DNA of 64,000 bases from CAVYGN01 sp963796325 (GCA_963796325.1 CAWCLF010000004.1:1-64000); one strand, 5' to 3'; counted from the first letter of the stretch, positions 26,096 to 35,154 are shown. Notes: generated by a model not told the origin, from the letters alone. Program-made: numbers and translations.

Positions 26096-28570
26096 TTATT
26101 CAGTTACTTTTACAGTGGAAATCGAAGAAACTTCGTCGTCTTCCATAATATCTATCAATTTGAGAAGGTTTGATCCTACTTTATCGACCGGTAAAGAAAT
26201 CCTTCTGCCTTTTTTTGTCGTAATCACCAGAGTATCGTTATCGTCGCAAAGGATATAATTAGCCAGGCTCCTCCCTTTACCTAAAAGGACTATTCTATAA
26301 CCCTTGGCGCCGCGGTTAACAAGCTCGGAAAATTCCGACGGCTTGACTTTCCTCCCTCTGCCGTCTTTGGAGATAAATATGATATATTTGTCTTCGACGG
26401 CAACTTCCATTCCCAGGACTTCCTCTTCCGGACTGGAAACGGAAGTCGCCTTTTCCCCGCCGACACCTCTATTATGAACGGGGAAAAGACTTTCGTCAAA
26501 TCTGAATCCTTTGGCGTTTTTCTTTATGATAAACAGCTTCTTTGAACCGTCGGTTATTACCGCTGCGGCAACAGCATCACCTTCCCTGAGGTTTATGCTG
26601 TTTACACCAGTCCTGTTTATGTTTTCAAAATTTGTCAGGGCTATCCTCGCCGCCTTACCCTTCTTTGTAGCGAAAAGGATGAAATGATTTTCAGTAAATT
26701 CATGAACGACAAGTACTGCCGTTATCATTTCGCCGCGTATTTCTATTTCACGCAGCCTGTCGATGTTCCTGATATGAGACCGTGTTATTTTTCCCTGGAT
26801 GTCCCCTCTTATTTCATAGCATTTCAATGAATATATCCTGCCGGAATCAGTGACAAAAAGTACGGTATCTTTGAGGAAGCCGGACACAGTTGCAAAAATA
26901 TAATCGTCTTCTTCCAGCCGGTTGGAGTCTGTCACATCTCCCCTCTTGCCGCGGGTACCTCTTGAACTCATCCTGACGGAATTGTCTATTTCCCTTATAA
27001 TAAATCCCTTTTTTGAAACCGTCAGGAGGACCGGATCGTTCGATATGAGGTCCTCCGTTTCGATCTTTTCAGTTTCAATCTGCTCGAATTTCGTGCGTCT
27101 TTCGTCACCGATCACTTTATCCATTTCGGCCAATTCGGTTTTTATTATTCCATCACGCCTTTTTGAATTTGAAAGTATATCTTTCAGGTCTCTAATGATC
27201 TTCTCCAATTCGCTTTTTTCCTCCCTGAGTTTGCCTGTTTCCAGCGCTGTAAGTTTCTGAAGTTTCATATCGAGAATGGCATCGGCCTGTATTTCGGAAA
27301 GAGAGAACTTTTTAATGAGATTCTCTTTTGCCGTTGCTGTATCCTTCGAAGTCTTGATCGTATGTATCACTTCATCGATATTGTCCAGTGCGATCAAAAG
27401 CCCCTCGACGATATGGATCCTTTTGAGGGCCTTGTCAAGATCAAACTGTGTCCTGCGTATAATAACTTCCCGTCGGTGTTCAACATATGCATGTATAAGC
27501 TCTTTTAGAGGAAGTACCCTGGGATGATTTTTGATGAGTCCGACCATATTCACTTTGACTCTTGTTTTGAGCGATGTATGGTTGAACAATGCTGTCTTTA
27601 TCGCCTCGGCATTCGCATCCTTGAATAACTCTATTACGATGCGGATGCCTTCCTTGCTGGATTCGTCACGGACCTCTTTAATTCCCCTGAGTATCAGGTT
27701 GTATTTGCTTTCGTTGTTTAAATAAAGGGTAGTGATTTCCTCCACCAGTTTTGATTTAACCACCCTGTACGGAATTTCTGTGATGATAAGGTCCCTGTGA
27801 AGCCCCTTTTCTTCAAAAGTAATTCTGCCGGCAAGCTCAATGGAACCCATTCCAGTCTCATATACTTCACGCAGTGAAGCGGAGTCGGGAAGTATCCCGT
27901 AAGTAGGAAAATCCGGCCCTTTTATATACGTCATCAGTTCAGTTATTGTAATTCCCGGGTTGTCTATGAAAGCGGTAATGGCCCCTGCCACTTCCCTGAA
28001 ATTATGAGGAGGGATATCAGTAGCAAGTCCAACCGCGATGCCGGTCGTTCCGTTGCAAAGTAGATTAGGGAATTTGCCGGGAAGGGTTTGAGGTTCCTGG
28101 AGAGTATCATCATAATTCGATTTGAAATTCACCGTATTTTTGTCTATATCTTCAAGAATGTATTCGGCTACCCTGGAAAGTTTCGCCTCAGTATACCTCA
28201 TGGCTGCAGGAGGATCATCGTCTATCGAACCGAAGTTTCCCTGTCCTATAACAAGGGGATAGCGCAAATGGAATTCCTGAGCCATTTTTACCATTGCAAG
28301 ATAGACCGATGAGTCTCCGTGAGGGTGGTATTTTCCAAGTACTTCACCGATAATCCTTGCACTTTTTTTTGTCGGTCTGTCATACCGCAGACCCATTTCC
28401 GACATTGCAAAGAGGATCCTTTTCTGCACGGGCTTCGTTCCATCCCTGACATCGGGAATTGCACGGGCGGTAATGACGCTGTAGGCATAATTGAGATAGG
28501 ATGTTTTCATCTCATCTTCGAAATATGCGTCAACAAGCTGTGATTTATCGAAAATCTCTTCTTTAGCCAT
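26096..28570 (-). CDS. gyrA: Type IIA topoisomerase subunit A (GyrA or ParC)
   Basis: An 824-residue protein starting at ATG 28570 after GAGGGGAATC. The breakage-reunion domain is complete: YSVITARAIPDVRDG, KYHPHGDSSVY, GQGNFGSIDDDPPAAMRYTE with the DNA-linking Tyr. A six-bladed C-terminal domain follows. The gyrase-defining GyrA box (QRRGGKG in E. coli) is replaced by a degenerate RGTRGKRG, so a topoisomerase IV-like role is possible. The residue matching E. coli Asp87 is Leu (HGDSSVYL). No gyrB/parE is in the window. Confidence 0.9.
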   Translation of the reverse strand: MAKEEIFDKSQLVDAYFEDEMKTSYLNYAYSVITARAIPDVRDGTKPVQKRILFAMSEMGLRYDRPTKKSARIIGEVLGKYHPHGDSSVYLAMVKMAQEFHLRYPLVIGQGNFGSIDDDPPAAMRYTEAKLSRVAEYILEDIDKNTVNFKSNYDDTLQEPQTLPGKFPNLLCNGTTGIAVGLATDIPPHNFREVAGAITAFIDNPGITITELMTYIKGPDFPTYGILPDSASLREVYETGMGSIELAGRITFEEKGLHRDLIITEIPYRVVKSKLVEEITTLYLNNESKYNLILRGIKEVRDESSKEGIRIVIELFKDANAEAIKTALFNHTSLKTRVKVNMVGLIKNHPRVLPLKELIHAYVEHRREVIIRRTQFDLDKALKRIHIVEGLLIALDNIDEVIHTIKTSKDTATAKENLIKKFSLSEIQADAILDMKLQKLTALETGKLREEKSELEKIIRDLKDILSNSKRRDGIIKTELAEMDKVIGDERRTKFEQIETEKIETEDLISNDPVLLTVSKKGFIIREIDNSVRMSSRGTRGKRGDVTDSNRLEEDDYIFATVSGFLKDTVLFVTDSGRIYSLKCYEIRGDIQGKITRSHIRNIDRLREIEIRGEMITAVLVVHEFTENHFILFATKKGKAARIALTNFENINRTGVNSINLREGDAVAAAVITDGSKKLFIIKKNAKGFRFDESLFPVHNRGVGGEKATSVSSPEEEVLGMEVAVEDKYIIFISKDGRGRKVKPSEFSELVNRGAKGYRIVLLGKGRSLANYILCDDNDTLVITTKKGRRISLPVDKVGSNLLKLIDIMEDDEVSSISTVKVTE

Positions 28571-28666
28571 GATTCCCCTCAAACGGTCATCCGGCCGCAG
28601 GCAAGAGCCGGCAGCAGGAATTATAAGTGCATATATTATAGCAATAATGGGGTGTTCTGTAAAGGA

Positions 28667-28742
28667 AGTGACAAGCTACGAGTAAAGAGTAAACAAGCTG
28701 AAATTACTCAGTCACTTGTTATTCGGTACTCGTAACTTGACT
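28667..28742. repeat. Imperfect inverted repeat between gyrA and thrS
   Basis: The left arm 28667-28699 and right arm 28713-28742 are imperfect inverted copies with a 13-nt loop. They share AGTGACAAG and TACGAGTA with the arms of the 1033-1210 element. It is a hairpin without internal gene, sitting in the 238-nt divergent region between gyrA and thrS. It may be a short derivative of the same element family. The promoters of both genes must lie in this region but none is clear. Confidence 0.5.
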
Positions 28743-28808
28743 AACGATTTATTTTCTTTTTTCCGAATCATTTGTTAAAATATATGGCTGTTTTTTTTGG
28801 AAGGTCAC

Positions 28809-30737
28809 ATGATCGTCATAACTGTAGGAAACGGGAAAATTTCTTTTGAAAAACCTGTTGCCGTTTCCGCTATTATAGATTCATTGAAGAACGAACCGGG
28901 CAAGGCTGAAGAAATGGGAATCGGGGACGTCCTGCAAGATACTATTGCTGCTGATTTTAACGGCAGGCTTATCGATTTATCAACTGTCATCGATTCGAGC
29001 GGCGACCTCAAATTTTTTAACTCTTCTTCCGAAGAAGGCCTGGATACTTTAAGGCATAGCGCTTCTCATATTATGGCCCAGGCTGTAATGCGTCTCTATC
29101 CGGGATCGAAGCTCGGGATTGGACCGACGATTCAGGACGGTTTTTATTATGACATAGAAACCTCTTCTCCCGTAAATGAAGAGGATATTGCAAGAATTGA
29201 AGAAGAAATGGGCAGAATCATTAAAGAAGATTATAAATTTACCAGGGAAGATATTGACAGCGCAGGTGCGCTGGGATTATTAAAAAAAGCCGGGCAGCCG
29301 TTTAAGATGGAACTTATCAGGAATATAGCCGGTTCCCTCACCATTTACAGGCAGGGCGAGTTTACCGACTTATGCCGGGGTCCCCATATACCGTCAACAG
29401 GATATCTGAAGGCATACAAGCTTTTATCCGTTTCCGGCGCATACTGGAGAGGAAGTGAAAAAAATCCCATGCTGACCAGGATATACGGGACAGCTTTTCC
29501 CGATGCCGGACTGCTTGAAAAACATATAAATATGCTCGAAGAAGCCAGGAAAAGGGATCACAGGAAATTGGGTAAAGAGCTTGGTTTATTCAGCTTTCAT
29601 GAAGAAGGGCCCGGTCTCCCGTTCTGGAAGCATAACGGTCTTATAATGAAGAACCTGCTCATCGATTTTATGAGAGAGAAGCAGTCGAGGCTGGGTTATT
29701 TTGAAGTGGAAACTCCGACGATTTTAAGGGATATACTCTGGAAAACATCAGGTCATCTTGAAAACTTCAAAGAAAATATGTTCTTTACAGAAAGGGAAGA
29801 GGAAATATTCGCCTTAAAACCGATGAACTGCCCCGGCGGCATTCTTATTTATAAGGAAGAACTTCATTCTTACAGGGACATGCCGCTGAAAATAGCGGAA
29901 TTCGGGAAAGTTCACAGGTTTGAGCGGTCGGGAGTCCTTCAGGGTCTTTTCAGGGTAAGAGGTTTTACCCAGGATGATGCTCATATTTTTACAACGCCGG
30001 AAAAACTCAAATCGGATATTATTGAGATAATAAAACTCACTGATGAAGTTTATAAAACATTCGGTTTTGAATATACGGTCGGATTGTCAACCCGTCCCGA
30101 TAACTCGATGGGGACTGACGAACAGTGGCAATCTGCAATTGAAGGGCTTAAAAGCGCTCTTGATGAGACCGGAATGTCATATATTATTCATGAAGGCGAG
30201 GGGGCTTTTTACGGTCCGAAAATCGAATATCATCTTAAAGATGCGATAGGCAGGACCCACCAGTGCGGGACAATACAGCTTGATATGAACAATCCCGAAA
30301 GATTTAACCTCTTTTATATTTCAGAGGATGGAAAGGAACACAGAACGATAATGCTGCACAGGGCTATTCTCGGAAGCCTGGAGAGATTCGTGGGAATCCT
30401 TATAGAACACTACGGCGGGAAGTTTCCATTATGGTTTTCTCCCGTACAGGCGGCTATTCTCCCTGTATCGGATAAATTCAATGATTATACCCGCAGTGTT
30501 GAGGAAGCTCTTGGCAACGCAAGGATGAGGGTTGAATCGGATGTTTCACAGGAAAAACTCGGCTACAAGATCAGGAAAGCGCAATTAAAAAGGATTCCAT
30601 ATATGCTTATTGTAGGAGAAAAAGAAGTTCAGAACCGGACAGTTTCGGTAAGACACAGGGACAGGGGGGATCTCGGGGTGTTTTCCCTGGATGAAATTTT
30701 AAAAATTATTCTTGATGAAAACCTGAAGAGAATGTAA
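28809..30737 (+). CDS. thrS: Threonyl-tRNA synthetase
   Basis: A 642-residue class II synthetase starting at ATG 28809 behind GGAAGG. Domains in order: TGS (about 1-62), editing domain with HSASHIMAQ (HxxxH), catalytic core with PMNCPGG, EFGKVHRFE and RVRGFTQDDAHIF, and an anticodon-binding domain (ILPVSDKFNDY to the end). Cys and His zinc ligands (in NCPGG and DDAH) are conserved. It heads the common thrS-infC-rpmI-rplT operon. No T-box leader is visible. Confidence 0.97.
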   Translation: MIVITVGNGKISFEKPVAVSAIIDSLKNEPGKAEEMGIGDVLQDTIAADFNGRLIDLSTVIDSSGDLKFFNSSSEEGLDTLRHSASHIMAQAVMRLYPGSKLGIGPTIQDGFYYDIETSSPVNEEDIARIEEEMGRIIKEDYKFTREDIDSAGALGLLKKAGQPFKMELIRNIAGSLTIYRQGEFTDLCRGPHIPSTGYLKAYKLLSVSGAYWRGSEKNPMLTRIYGTAFPDAGLLEKHINMLEEARKRDHRKLGKELGLFSFHEEGPGLPFWKHNGLIMKNLLIDFMREKQSRLGYFEVETPTILRDILWKTSGHLENFKENMFFTEREEEIFALKPMNCPGGILIYKEELHSYRDMPLKIAEFGKVHRFERSGVLQGLFRVRGFTQDDAHIFTTPEKLKSDIIEIIKLTDEVYKTFGFEYTVGLSTRPDNSMGTDEQWQSAIEGLKSALDETGMSYIIHEGEGAFYGPKIEYHLKDAIGRTHQCGTIQLDMNNPERFNLFYISEDGKEHRTIMLHRAILGSLERFVGILIEHYGGKFPLWFSPVQAAILPVSDKFNDYTRSVEEALGNARMRVESDVSQEKLGYKIRKAQLKRIPYMLIVGEKEVQNRTVSVRHRDRGDLGVFSLDEILKIILDENLKRM

Positions 30738-30765
30738 AATATCCTGTTGATAAAGGAGGTCTGTT

Positions 30766-31290
30766 ATTGCTACTAAAGATGAAAGCCTGCGCATAAACGA
30801 AGAGATAAGCGCTAAGGAAGTCAGGGTAATTGACGAAAGCGGCGCCCAGCTTGGTGTTTTAACTATTCAGGATGCGCTGGCTAAAGCCGGTGAACTCAAT
30901 GTCGATCTTGTTGAAGTGTCGCCGGACGCAAGTCCGCCGGTATGCAGGTTGATTGATTACGGCAAATATCTTTACCAGAAAGAAAAAAAAGCAAAGGAAG
31001 CAAGAAAAAAACAAAAAATCATCGAGTTAAAGGAAATGAAATTCAGGCCGAAAATCGATCATCATGATTTTGAATATAGAATTAAACAGATCAGGAGTTT
31101 TCTTGAAGTTGGAGATAAGGTAAAAATAACCATAAGGTTCAGGGGCAGGGAACTGATCCATGCCCAGCTGGGGTTCGACCTGGCGGCAAAGATTGTCGAG
31201 AATCTGAAGGATCTCGGTCTTCCTGAAAAAAACCCGAAAATGGAAGGCAAGAGCATTGTTGTTGTAATATCGGCTTTCCATAAGAAATAA
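30766..31290 (+). CDS. infC: Translation initiation factor IF-3, ATT start codon
   Basis: IF-3 prevents 30S-50S joining and checks start-codon pairing. The full 174-residue protein begins at ATT 30766, five bases after the perfect ribosome site AAGGAGGT (30753-30760), and reads ATKDESLRINEEISAKEVRVI. Starting at the first ATG (30916) would delete half of the N-terminal domain. Non-AUG starts on infC are known from E. coli, where IF-3 represses its own translation by rejecting AUU; the same control is likely here. C-terminal motifs KEMKFRPKIDHHDFEYR and VKITIRFRGRE are intact. Confidence 0.95.
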   Translation: MATKDESLRINEEISAKEVRVIDESGAQLGVLTIQDALAKAGELNVDLVEVSPDASPPVCRLIDYGKYLYQKEKKAKEARKKQKIIELKEMKFRPKIDHHDFEYRIKQIRSFLEVGDKVKITIRFRGRELIHAQLGFDLAAKIVENLKDLGLPEKNPKMEGKSIVVVISAFHKK

Positions 31291-31308
31291 GAGAAATCGG
31301 AGGAATTT

Positions 31309-31506
31309 ATGATAAAGATGAAGACTAATAAATCAGCAGCTAAAAGGTTTCATAAAAGCGGAACAGGAAAGCTGATGCGGAATAAAGCATTCAAAAGACA
31401 TCTTCTCACCCATAAAAGCAGAAAAACAAAAAGGAACCTGGGTAAAAAGGCCGTGATTTTTTCAGGGGATGCATCAAGGATAAAGCGGCTTATTCCTTAT
31501 GCATAG
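31309..31506 (+). CDS. rpmI: 50S ribosomal protein L35
   Basis: A basic 65-residue protein with the L35 pattern KMKTNKSAAKRF, GKLMRNKAFKRHLLTHKS and KRLIPYA. It lies 18 nt after infC with GGAGG upstream. Confidence 0.96.
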   Translation: MIKMKTNKSAAKRFHKSGTGKLMRNKAFKRHLLTHKSRKTKRNLGKKAVIFSGDASRIKRLIPYA

Positions 31507-31524
31507 AATGATTGGAGGTAATTA

Positions 31525-31887
31525 ATGCGCGCCCGTTATACAGTAGCAAGCAGGAAGCGAAGGAAAAAGGTATTGCAAAGAGCGAAGGGCTTTCATGGTG
31601 CAAGGTCGCTCAGAATAAAAACTGCCAGGGAAGCTGTAATGCATGCCCTGAAGTATGCTTATAATGACAGAAGGAAGAAAAAGCGGGATTACAGGGTATT
31701 ATGGATAACCAGGATCAACGCTTTTGTCAGAAGTCATGATATGACATACAGCAGGTTTATAGAAGGACTTACGAAGGCTAATATAGCTGTTAACCGGAAA
31801 ATGCTCTCAAACCTGGCAATTGAAGATCCGTCAGCTTTTGAGAAATTCATTGAGATTGCCAAGGAAAATATCGGAAAAAAGATTTAG
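31525..31887 (+). CDS. rplT: 50S ribosomal protein L20
   Basis: A 120-residue basic protein with RKRRKKVLQRAKGF, RDYRVLWITRINAFVR and YSRFIEGLTKANI, typical of L20. It is the last gene of the operon. Its TAG stop overlaps the first base of a GC-rich hairpin at 31887-31907. Confidence 0.97.
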   Translation: MRARYTVASRKRRKKVLQRAKGFHGARSLRIKTAREAVMHALKYAYNDRRKKKRDYRVLWITRINAFVRSHDMTYSRFIEGLTKANIAVNRKMLSNLAIEDPSAFEKFIEIAKENIGKKI

Positions 31888-31915
31888 GGCGGTTCTTGGA
31901 AGTGCCCATAATAGA
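31887..31915. repeat. Hairpin sharing both ends with the 37779-37970 element
   Basis: GGGCGGTTC (31887-31895), a TTG loop, and GAAGTGCCC (31899-31907) form a stem with eight of nine pairs, followed by ATAATAGA. The same left arm and the same right arm plus ATAATAGA occur at 37779 and 37954, where they are about 166 nt apart. No T-run follows the hairpin, so it is not a typical terminator. Downstream, GCAGGC and GCCTGC (about 31959-31989) make a second possible stem before the sigma factor gene. Confidence 0.6.
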
Positions 31916-32051
31916 TCAATTCGGTTCCCGGTTTTGAATGGGGCGGTTTTTTATAAGCAGGCTTTAACATTTTGAATACCGCCTGCCGATAATCAATAAT
32001 TGAATCGTGTTCTCCGTTCACGGCTTCGTGATAATTTGAAGGGAGATGATA

Positions 32052-32627
32052 ATGCCCTTTAATGAATTAAGCGAAAATGATATTGTCGGCAAGATGAAAG
32101 ATTTATTGAAAAGCGGAGATTTGCATAACGATGTGATCAGGCAGTACTTTAATGAAATCTATACAAGATATTATTTTCAGTGCTACAACATTTCACGTTA
32201 TTACGGCTTGAACCGTAACGATGCTGAAGATGCAGTTCAGGAATCTTTTATTAAATTATTCAGAAATATCAGGTCTTATGATGAAAACAGGTCTTTCAAA
32301 CCCTGGCTCTTTAAAATTGTTTTAAACTGCGTTAAAGACAGATACAGGGACCTCATCAAGCATTCATATACCGAGATTGAAAAAGCAGAAAATTACAGCA
32401 ATCCGGCTCAGGAAATATTATTTGAAGAATTTCACATGAGGGATGTTTTCCGAAGTATTATTATTAGGCTACCTGAAAAATTGAAATCAGCCGTAATATT
32501 ACGCAATTACAGCGGTATGGATTTGAATGCTACTGCAGAACTGCTCAATTTGAGCGTAAGGCAGCTGCACAACAGGTTATCAAAAGCCTATACTCTGATT
32601 AAAGAGGGTATCAAAGATGAAAAGTGA
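32052..32627 (+). CDS. ECF-type RNA polymerase sigma factor
   Basis: A 191-residue sigma-70 family protein with region 2 (NISRYYGLNRNDAEDAVQESFIKLFRNI) and region 4 (RLPEKLKSAVILRNYSGMDLNATAELLNLS..LHNRLSKA). GGGAG at 32041-32045 favours ATG 32052 over ATG 32046. It overlaps the FecR-like gene by 11 nt. The pairing suggests the downstream protein senses a signal and controls this sigma factor. Confidence 0.92.
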   Translation: MPFNELSENDIVGKMKDLLKSGDLHNDVIRQYFNEIYTRYYFQCYNISRYYGLNRNDAEDAVQESFIKLFRNIRSYDENRSFKPWLFKIVLNCVKDRYRDLIKHSYTEIEKAENYSNPAQEILFEEFHMRDVFRSIIIRLPEKLKSAVILRNYSGMDLNATAELLNLSVRQLHNRLSKAYTLIKEGIKDEK

Positions 32628-35028
32628 AAACATGGAAAACGATCTCCCTAAATACGTATTTAACGAGGGCAAACCAGATTTTGATGGTTTATGGGCTATT
32701 ATATATAAAAGTCAAGGAAATAAGATTAAGGAGGGCCATATGGCGGAAAGGAAAGGAGGGTTCAGGATCTTTGCCTGGGTCCTGAGTTTTGTAATTATTG
32801 CGGGTATTGCATGGTTTGGACTTGAAAAAATATCCGTAATTAAGAAAAATGAAAAAATTGAAAAAGGAGAAGCCATCGTCGTATCACTTGTTGTCGGCGA
32901 TGTTCAAGTTAATAAAATGGGCTCGTCAGGATGGAGAGTTGTGAATGTGGAAGACATCCTGCAAATGGGGGACACTATCAAGACGGGTTCCGATTCTTAC
33001 TGCGAATTACAGATGGTTAACAGGGGTTTGTTCCGGGTTGAAGGTGCTTCGGAACTCAACCTGGCAAAGCTTGTAAATAATAACGACAAGATTGATTCCA
33101 GGATGAAGCTGGCCAAGGGTACTGTCGCTCTCAAACCCAACAAGCTTAAAGAAGGCGAGAATTTCGAAGTGGAAACATCCACTGCCGTTGCTGCCGTCAG
33201 AGGGACAAAGTTTGTAGTCAATGTCGATAATAACGGCGATACCAAAGTTGCCGTAAACGAGGGCAAGGTATCGGTAAAGCCGGTTATCAAATCGATCGAC
33301 GAAGCCCAGCAAAAGGGCATAGTGAGTGAAAAGGCGACGGAGATGCTTAAAAATGATATCGTAAAACCTGTCGAGGTTAACCCGGGTGAGGAAATCAGCC
33401 TGAGCAAAGATAAAGTTCAGGATCTCGACAATTCGATCGGGAAAGTTATCAATAATGTCGCTGATAAACAGGAAGGCAAACAGATAACTGAAACAACGCT
33501 GGATCAGATGACTATGGAAAAGGAAAAGAACGCAAAAGGCAAGGTCACCGAGAAGGAAGTCACGGAATCGCAGCTGATGGTTTCAGAAATTCAGAAAGAT
33601 ATAAATCCCGAAGTTTCTGCCAAGACGCCGGTCAGCGCGGATCAATCGGTTGTATCCGCAATCGTTCAAAAACAGGAAATCTCTCAGGATTCCAAAAATT
33701 CAATGGACCAGCTTAATGAAAATAAGATAATCAACAAAGTAGCCGACATGGTAAATATACGCTTCGATTCAACCCCTTCCGGAGCGGATGTTTATTTCGA
33801 CGACAATAAGATCGGAGTAACTCCCTTTAATTCAGTAGTGGAAAAAGGGAAAAAGGCTAATATTAAGTTTAAAAAGGAAGGATACGGAGAAGATTCCAGG
33901 GATGTAACTTTTGAAGGGAGTTTGAATTTAAATTCCGTATTGAGCCAGGTCACACAGACTGCGGCTATAACTGAAACGAATACGAATGCAGTTGCATCCG
34001 AATCGAACAGCACCGCATTGAACACTGAAGTCAAGAAGCTACCCGGCCAGCTTGAATGGGAGAGACCGATACCTTTCAAGATGGAATCGGCATACAGGGA
34101 ACCTGCCGATCCTGTTATCTATAGAGGCAAAATATTTATTGCAAAGAACAACAGGCTTTATATCCTGTCGGTTGAAGGAAAGCTTCAAAAATCCATAGCT
34201 GTTGTAGAAGACGGAGTTAAGCTGACAAGACCTTCGGTCAGCGACGGGATCGTTTATGTAGGTTCCGATAACGGCGGTATTTATGCTTATTCGACTTCCG
34301 GAGAAATGCTGTGGAAGAAGGATGCGGGCAGCGAAAAATACGGGGCTTCCCCGACAGCAGGCTATGGCATGGTGGCTGTGCCGTCAATTGAAAAAGGTGT
34401 AATGATCTTCGATAAGGAAGGCAACCTTATTGCCCAGGTGGAGTCCGACTCGATTTATTCGGCCCCGCTCCTCCTGAACAAAGGCAAAACACTTATATAC
34501 GCCACTGAAAGCGGCAATATAATCTCATATGATATTGAAAGCAAAACCCAGAACTGGAGCAAGGGTTACAATGAAAGATTCCTGTATCCTCTTGTCGGAA
34601 GCGAGGATATAATAGCAGTAGTGAGGGCGAGCGGAAAGGTCATCGCCGTCAAACCGTCAGATGGCTCACTTTTATGGTCGGCGGCTTTCGAGGAATTGCA
34701 AAAGACGAGGATAAACCCGATATTTGCACAGGGTGACCTGGTACTCGCGAATAACGATAAGAGTTCTACGGTAATTATAATAAACACCCTGTCAGGCAAG
34801 GTTATTTCTAAAACTTCGTTCGAAAATGAAACGATCGCCCCTCCTTTTGTAACCGACAAATTCCTTTATATAGGAACAGAATCCGGCAAGATCTATTCGT
34901 ATGATGTAAGGCAAAAGAAGTACGATTGGACATACAAATCCTCCGGGAACTCCATCTCGCTTGTTGTGGCTGATAAAGATAATATTTATGCTTTATCGAG
35001 CGACGGGATGCTTAAGCTTATAAGATAA
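32617..35028 (+). CDS. FecR-domain / PEGA / PQQ-propeller membrane protein
   Basis: An 803-residue protein. Residues 1-48 are cytosolic; a membrane helix at about 49-69 (FAWVLSFVIIAGIAWFGL) is followed by a FecR domain (about 90-215, with GDTIKTGSDSYCEL and AVRGTKFVV), a charged low-complexity linker, a PEGA domain (about 377-430, STPSGADVYFDDNKIGVTPF) and a C-terminal PQQ/beta-propeller of repeated blades (about 470-803). A second start lies at ATG 32740 behind a perfect AAGGAGGG (32728-32735); it would remove 41 residues, leaving the rest. The first start, in the sigma gene, has GAGGGTATC upstream. It is probably an anti-sigma-like sensor on the outer face of the inner membrane. Confidence 0.88.
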   Translation: MKSENMENDLPKYVFNEGKPDFDGLWAIIYKSQGNKIKEGHMAERKGGFRIFAWVLSFVIIAGIAWFGLEKISVIKKNEKIEKGEAIVVSLVVGDVQVNKMGSSGWRVVNVEDILQMGDTIKTGSDSYCELQMVNRGLFRVEGASELNLAKLVNNNDKIDSRMKLAKGTVALKPNKLKEGENFEVETSTAVAAVRGTKFVVNVDNNGDTKVAVNEGKVSVKPVIKSIDEAQQKGIVSEKATEMLKNDIVKPVEVNPGEEISLSKDKVQDLDNSIGKVINNVADKQEGKQITETTLDQMTMEKEKNAKGKVTEKEVTESQLMVSEIQKDINPEVSAKTPVSADQSVVSAIVQKQEISQDSKNSMDQLNENKIINKVADMVNIRFDSTPSGADVYFDDNKIGVTPFNSVVEKGKKANIKFKKEGYGEDSRDVTFEGSLNLNSVLSQVTQTAAITETNTNAVASESNSTALNTEVKKLPGQLEWERPIPFKMESAYREPADPVIYRGKIFIAKNNRLYILSVEGKLQKSIAVVEDGVKLTRPSVSDGIVYVGSDNGGIYAYSTSGEMLWKKDAGSEKYGASPTAGYGMVAVPSIEKGVMIFDKEGNLIAQVESDSIYSAPLLLNKGKTLIYATESGNIISYDIESKTQNWSKGYNERFLYPLVGSEDIIAVVRASGKVIAVKPSDGSLLWSAAFEELQKTRINPIFAQGDLVLANNDKSSTVIIINTLSGKVISKTSFENETIAPPFVTDKFLYIGTESGKIYSYDVRQKKYDWTYKSSGNSISLVVADKDNIYALSSDGMLKLIR

Positions 35029-35050
35029 CCGGGATTATAAATCCGGTAAA

Positions 35051-35083
35051 GGGGCTGTTCCAAAAGGGACGGCCCCTTTTTTT
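35051..35083 (+). terminator. Rho-independent terminator after the sigma/FecR operon
   Basis: GGGGCTGTTCC (35051-35061) pairs with GGGACGGCCCC (35066-35076) around an AAAA loop, with G-U pairs in the middle, and is followed by TTTTTTT (35077-35083). It lies 23 nt after the FecR-like stop. Confidence 0.9.
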
Positions 35084-35097
35084 ATGCCGGCTTATTT

Positions 35098-35143
35098 GAC
35101 AATTAAGGACTTTATAATTAACTTAATTGGATTTTTAATTGTC
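35098..35143. promoter_or_regulatory. Inverted repeat upstream of ldhA
   Basis: GACAATTAA (35098-35106) and TTAATTGTC (35135-35143) are perfect 9-bp inverted arms 28 nt apart. The right arm is next to the ribosome site (AAGGAG, 35144-35149) of ldhA. The left arm overlaps TTGACA (35096-35101), a -35-like hexamer; TATAAT at 35113 is only 11 nt away, too close for a normal promoter. The arms could be a repressor site or a 5'-leader hairpin. Confidence 0.45.
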
Positions 35144-35154
35144 AAGGAGTTCCT

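Noticed and set aside
28571..28808. T-box or other riboswitch in front of thrS
   Set aside because: No T-box core sequence or specifier-like stem found; the structure present is the inverted repeat.
29820..29990. NCPGG and VLQGLF in ThrS as lost zinc ligands
   Set aside because: The zinc ligands are the Cys of NCPG and the His of DDAHIF, both present; the changed residues are not ligands.
35096..35118. TTGACA and TATAAT upstream of ldhA as a promoter
   Set aside because: They are only 11 nt apart.
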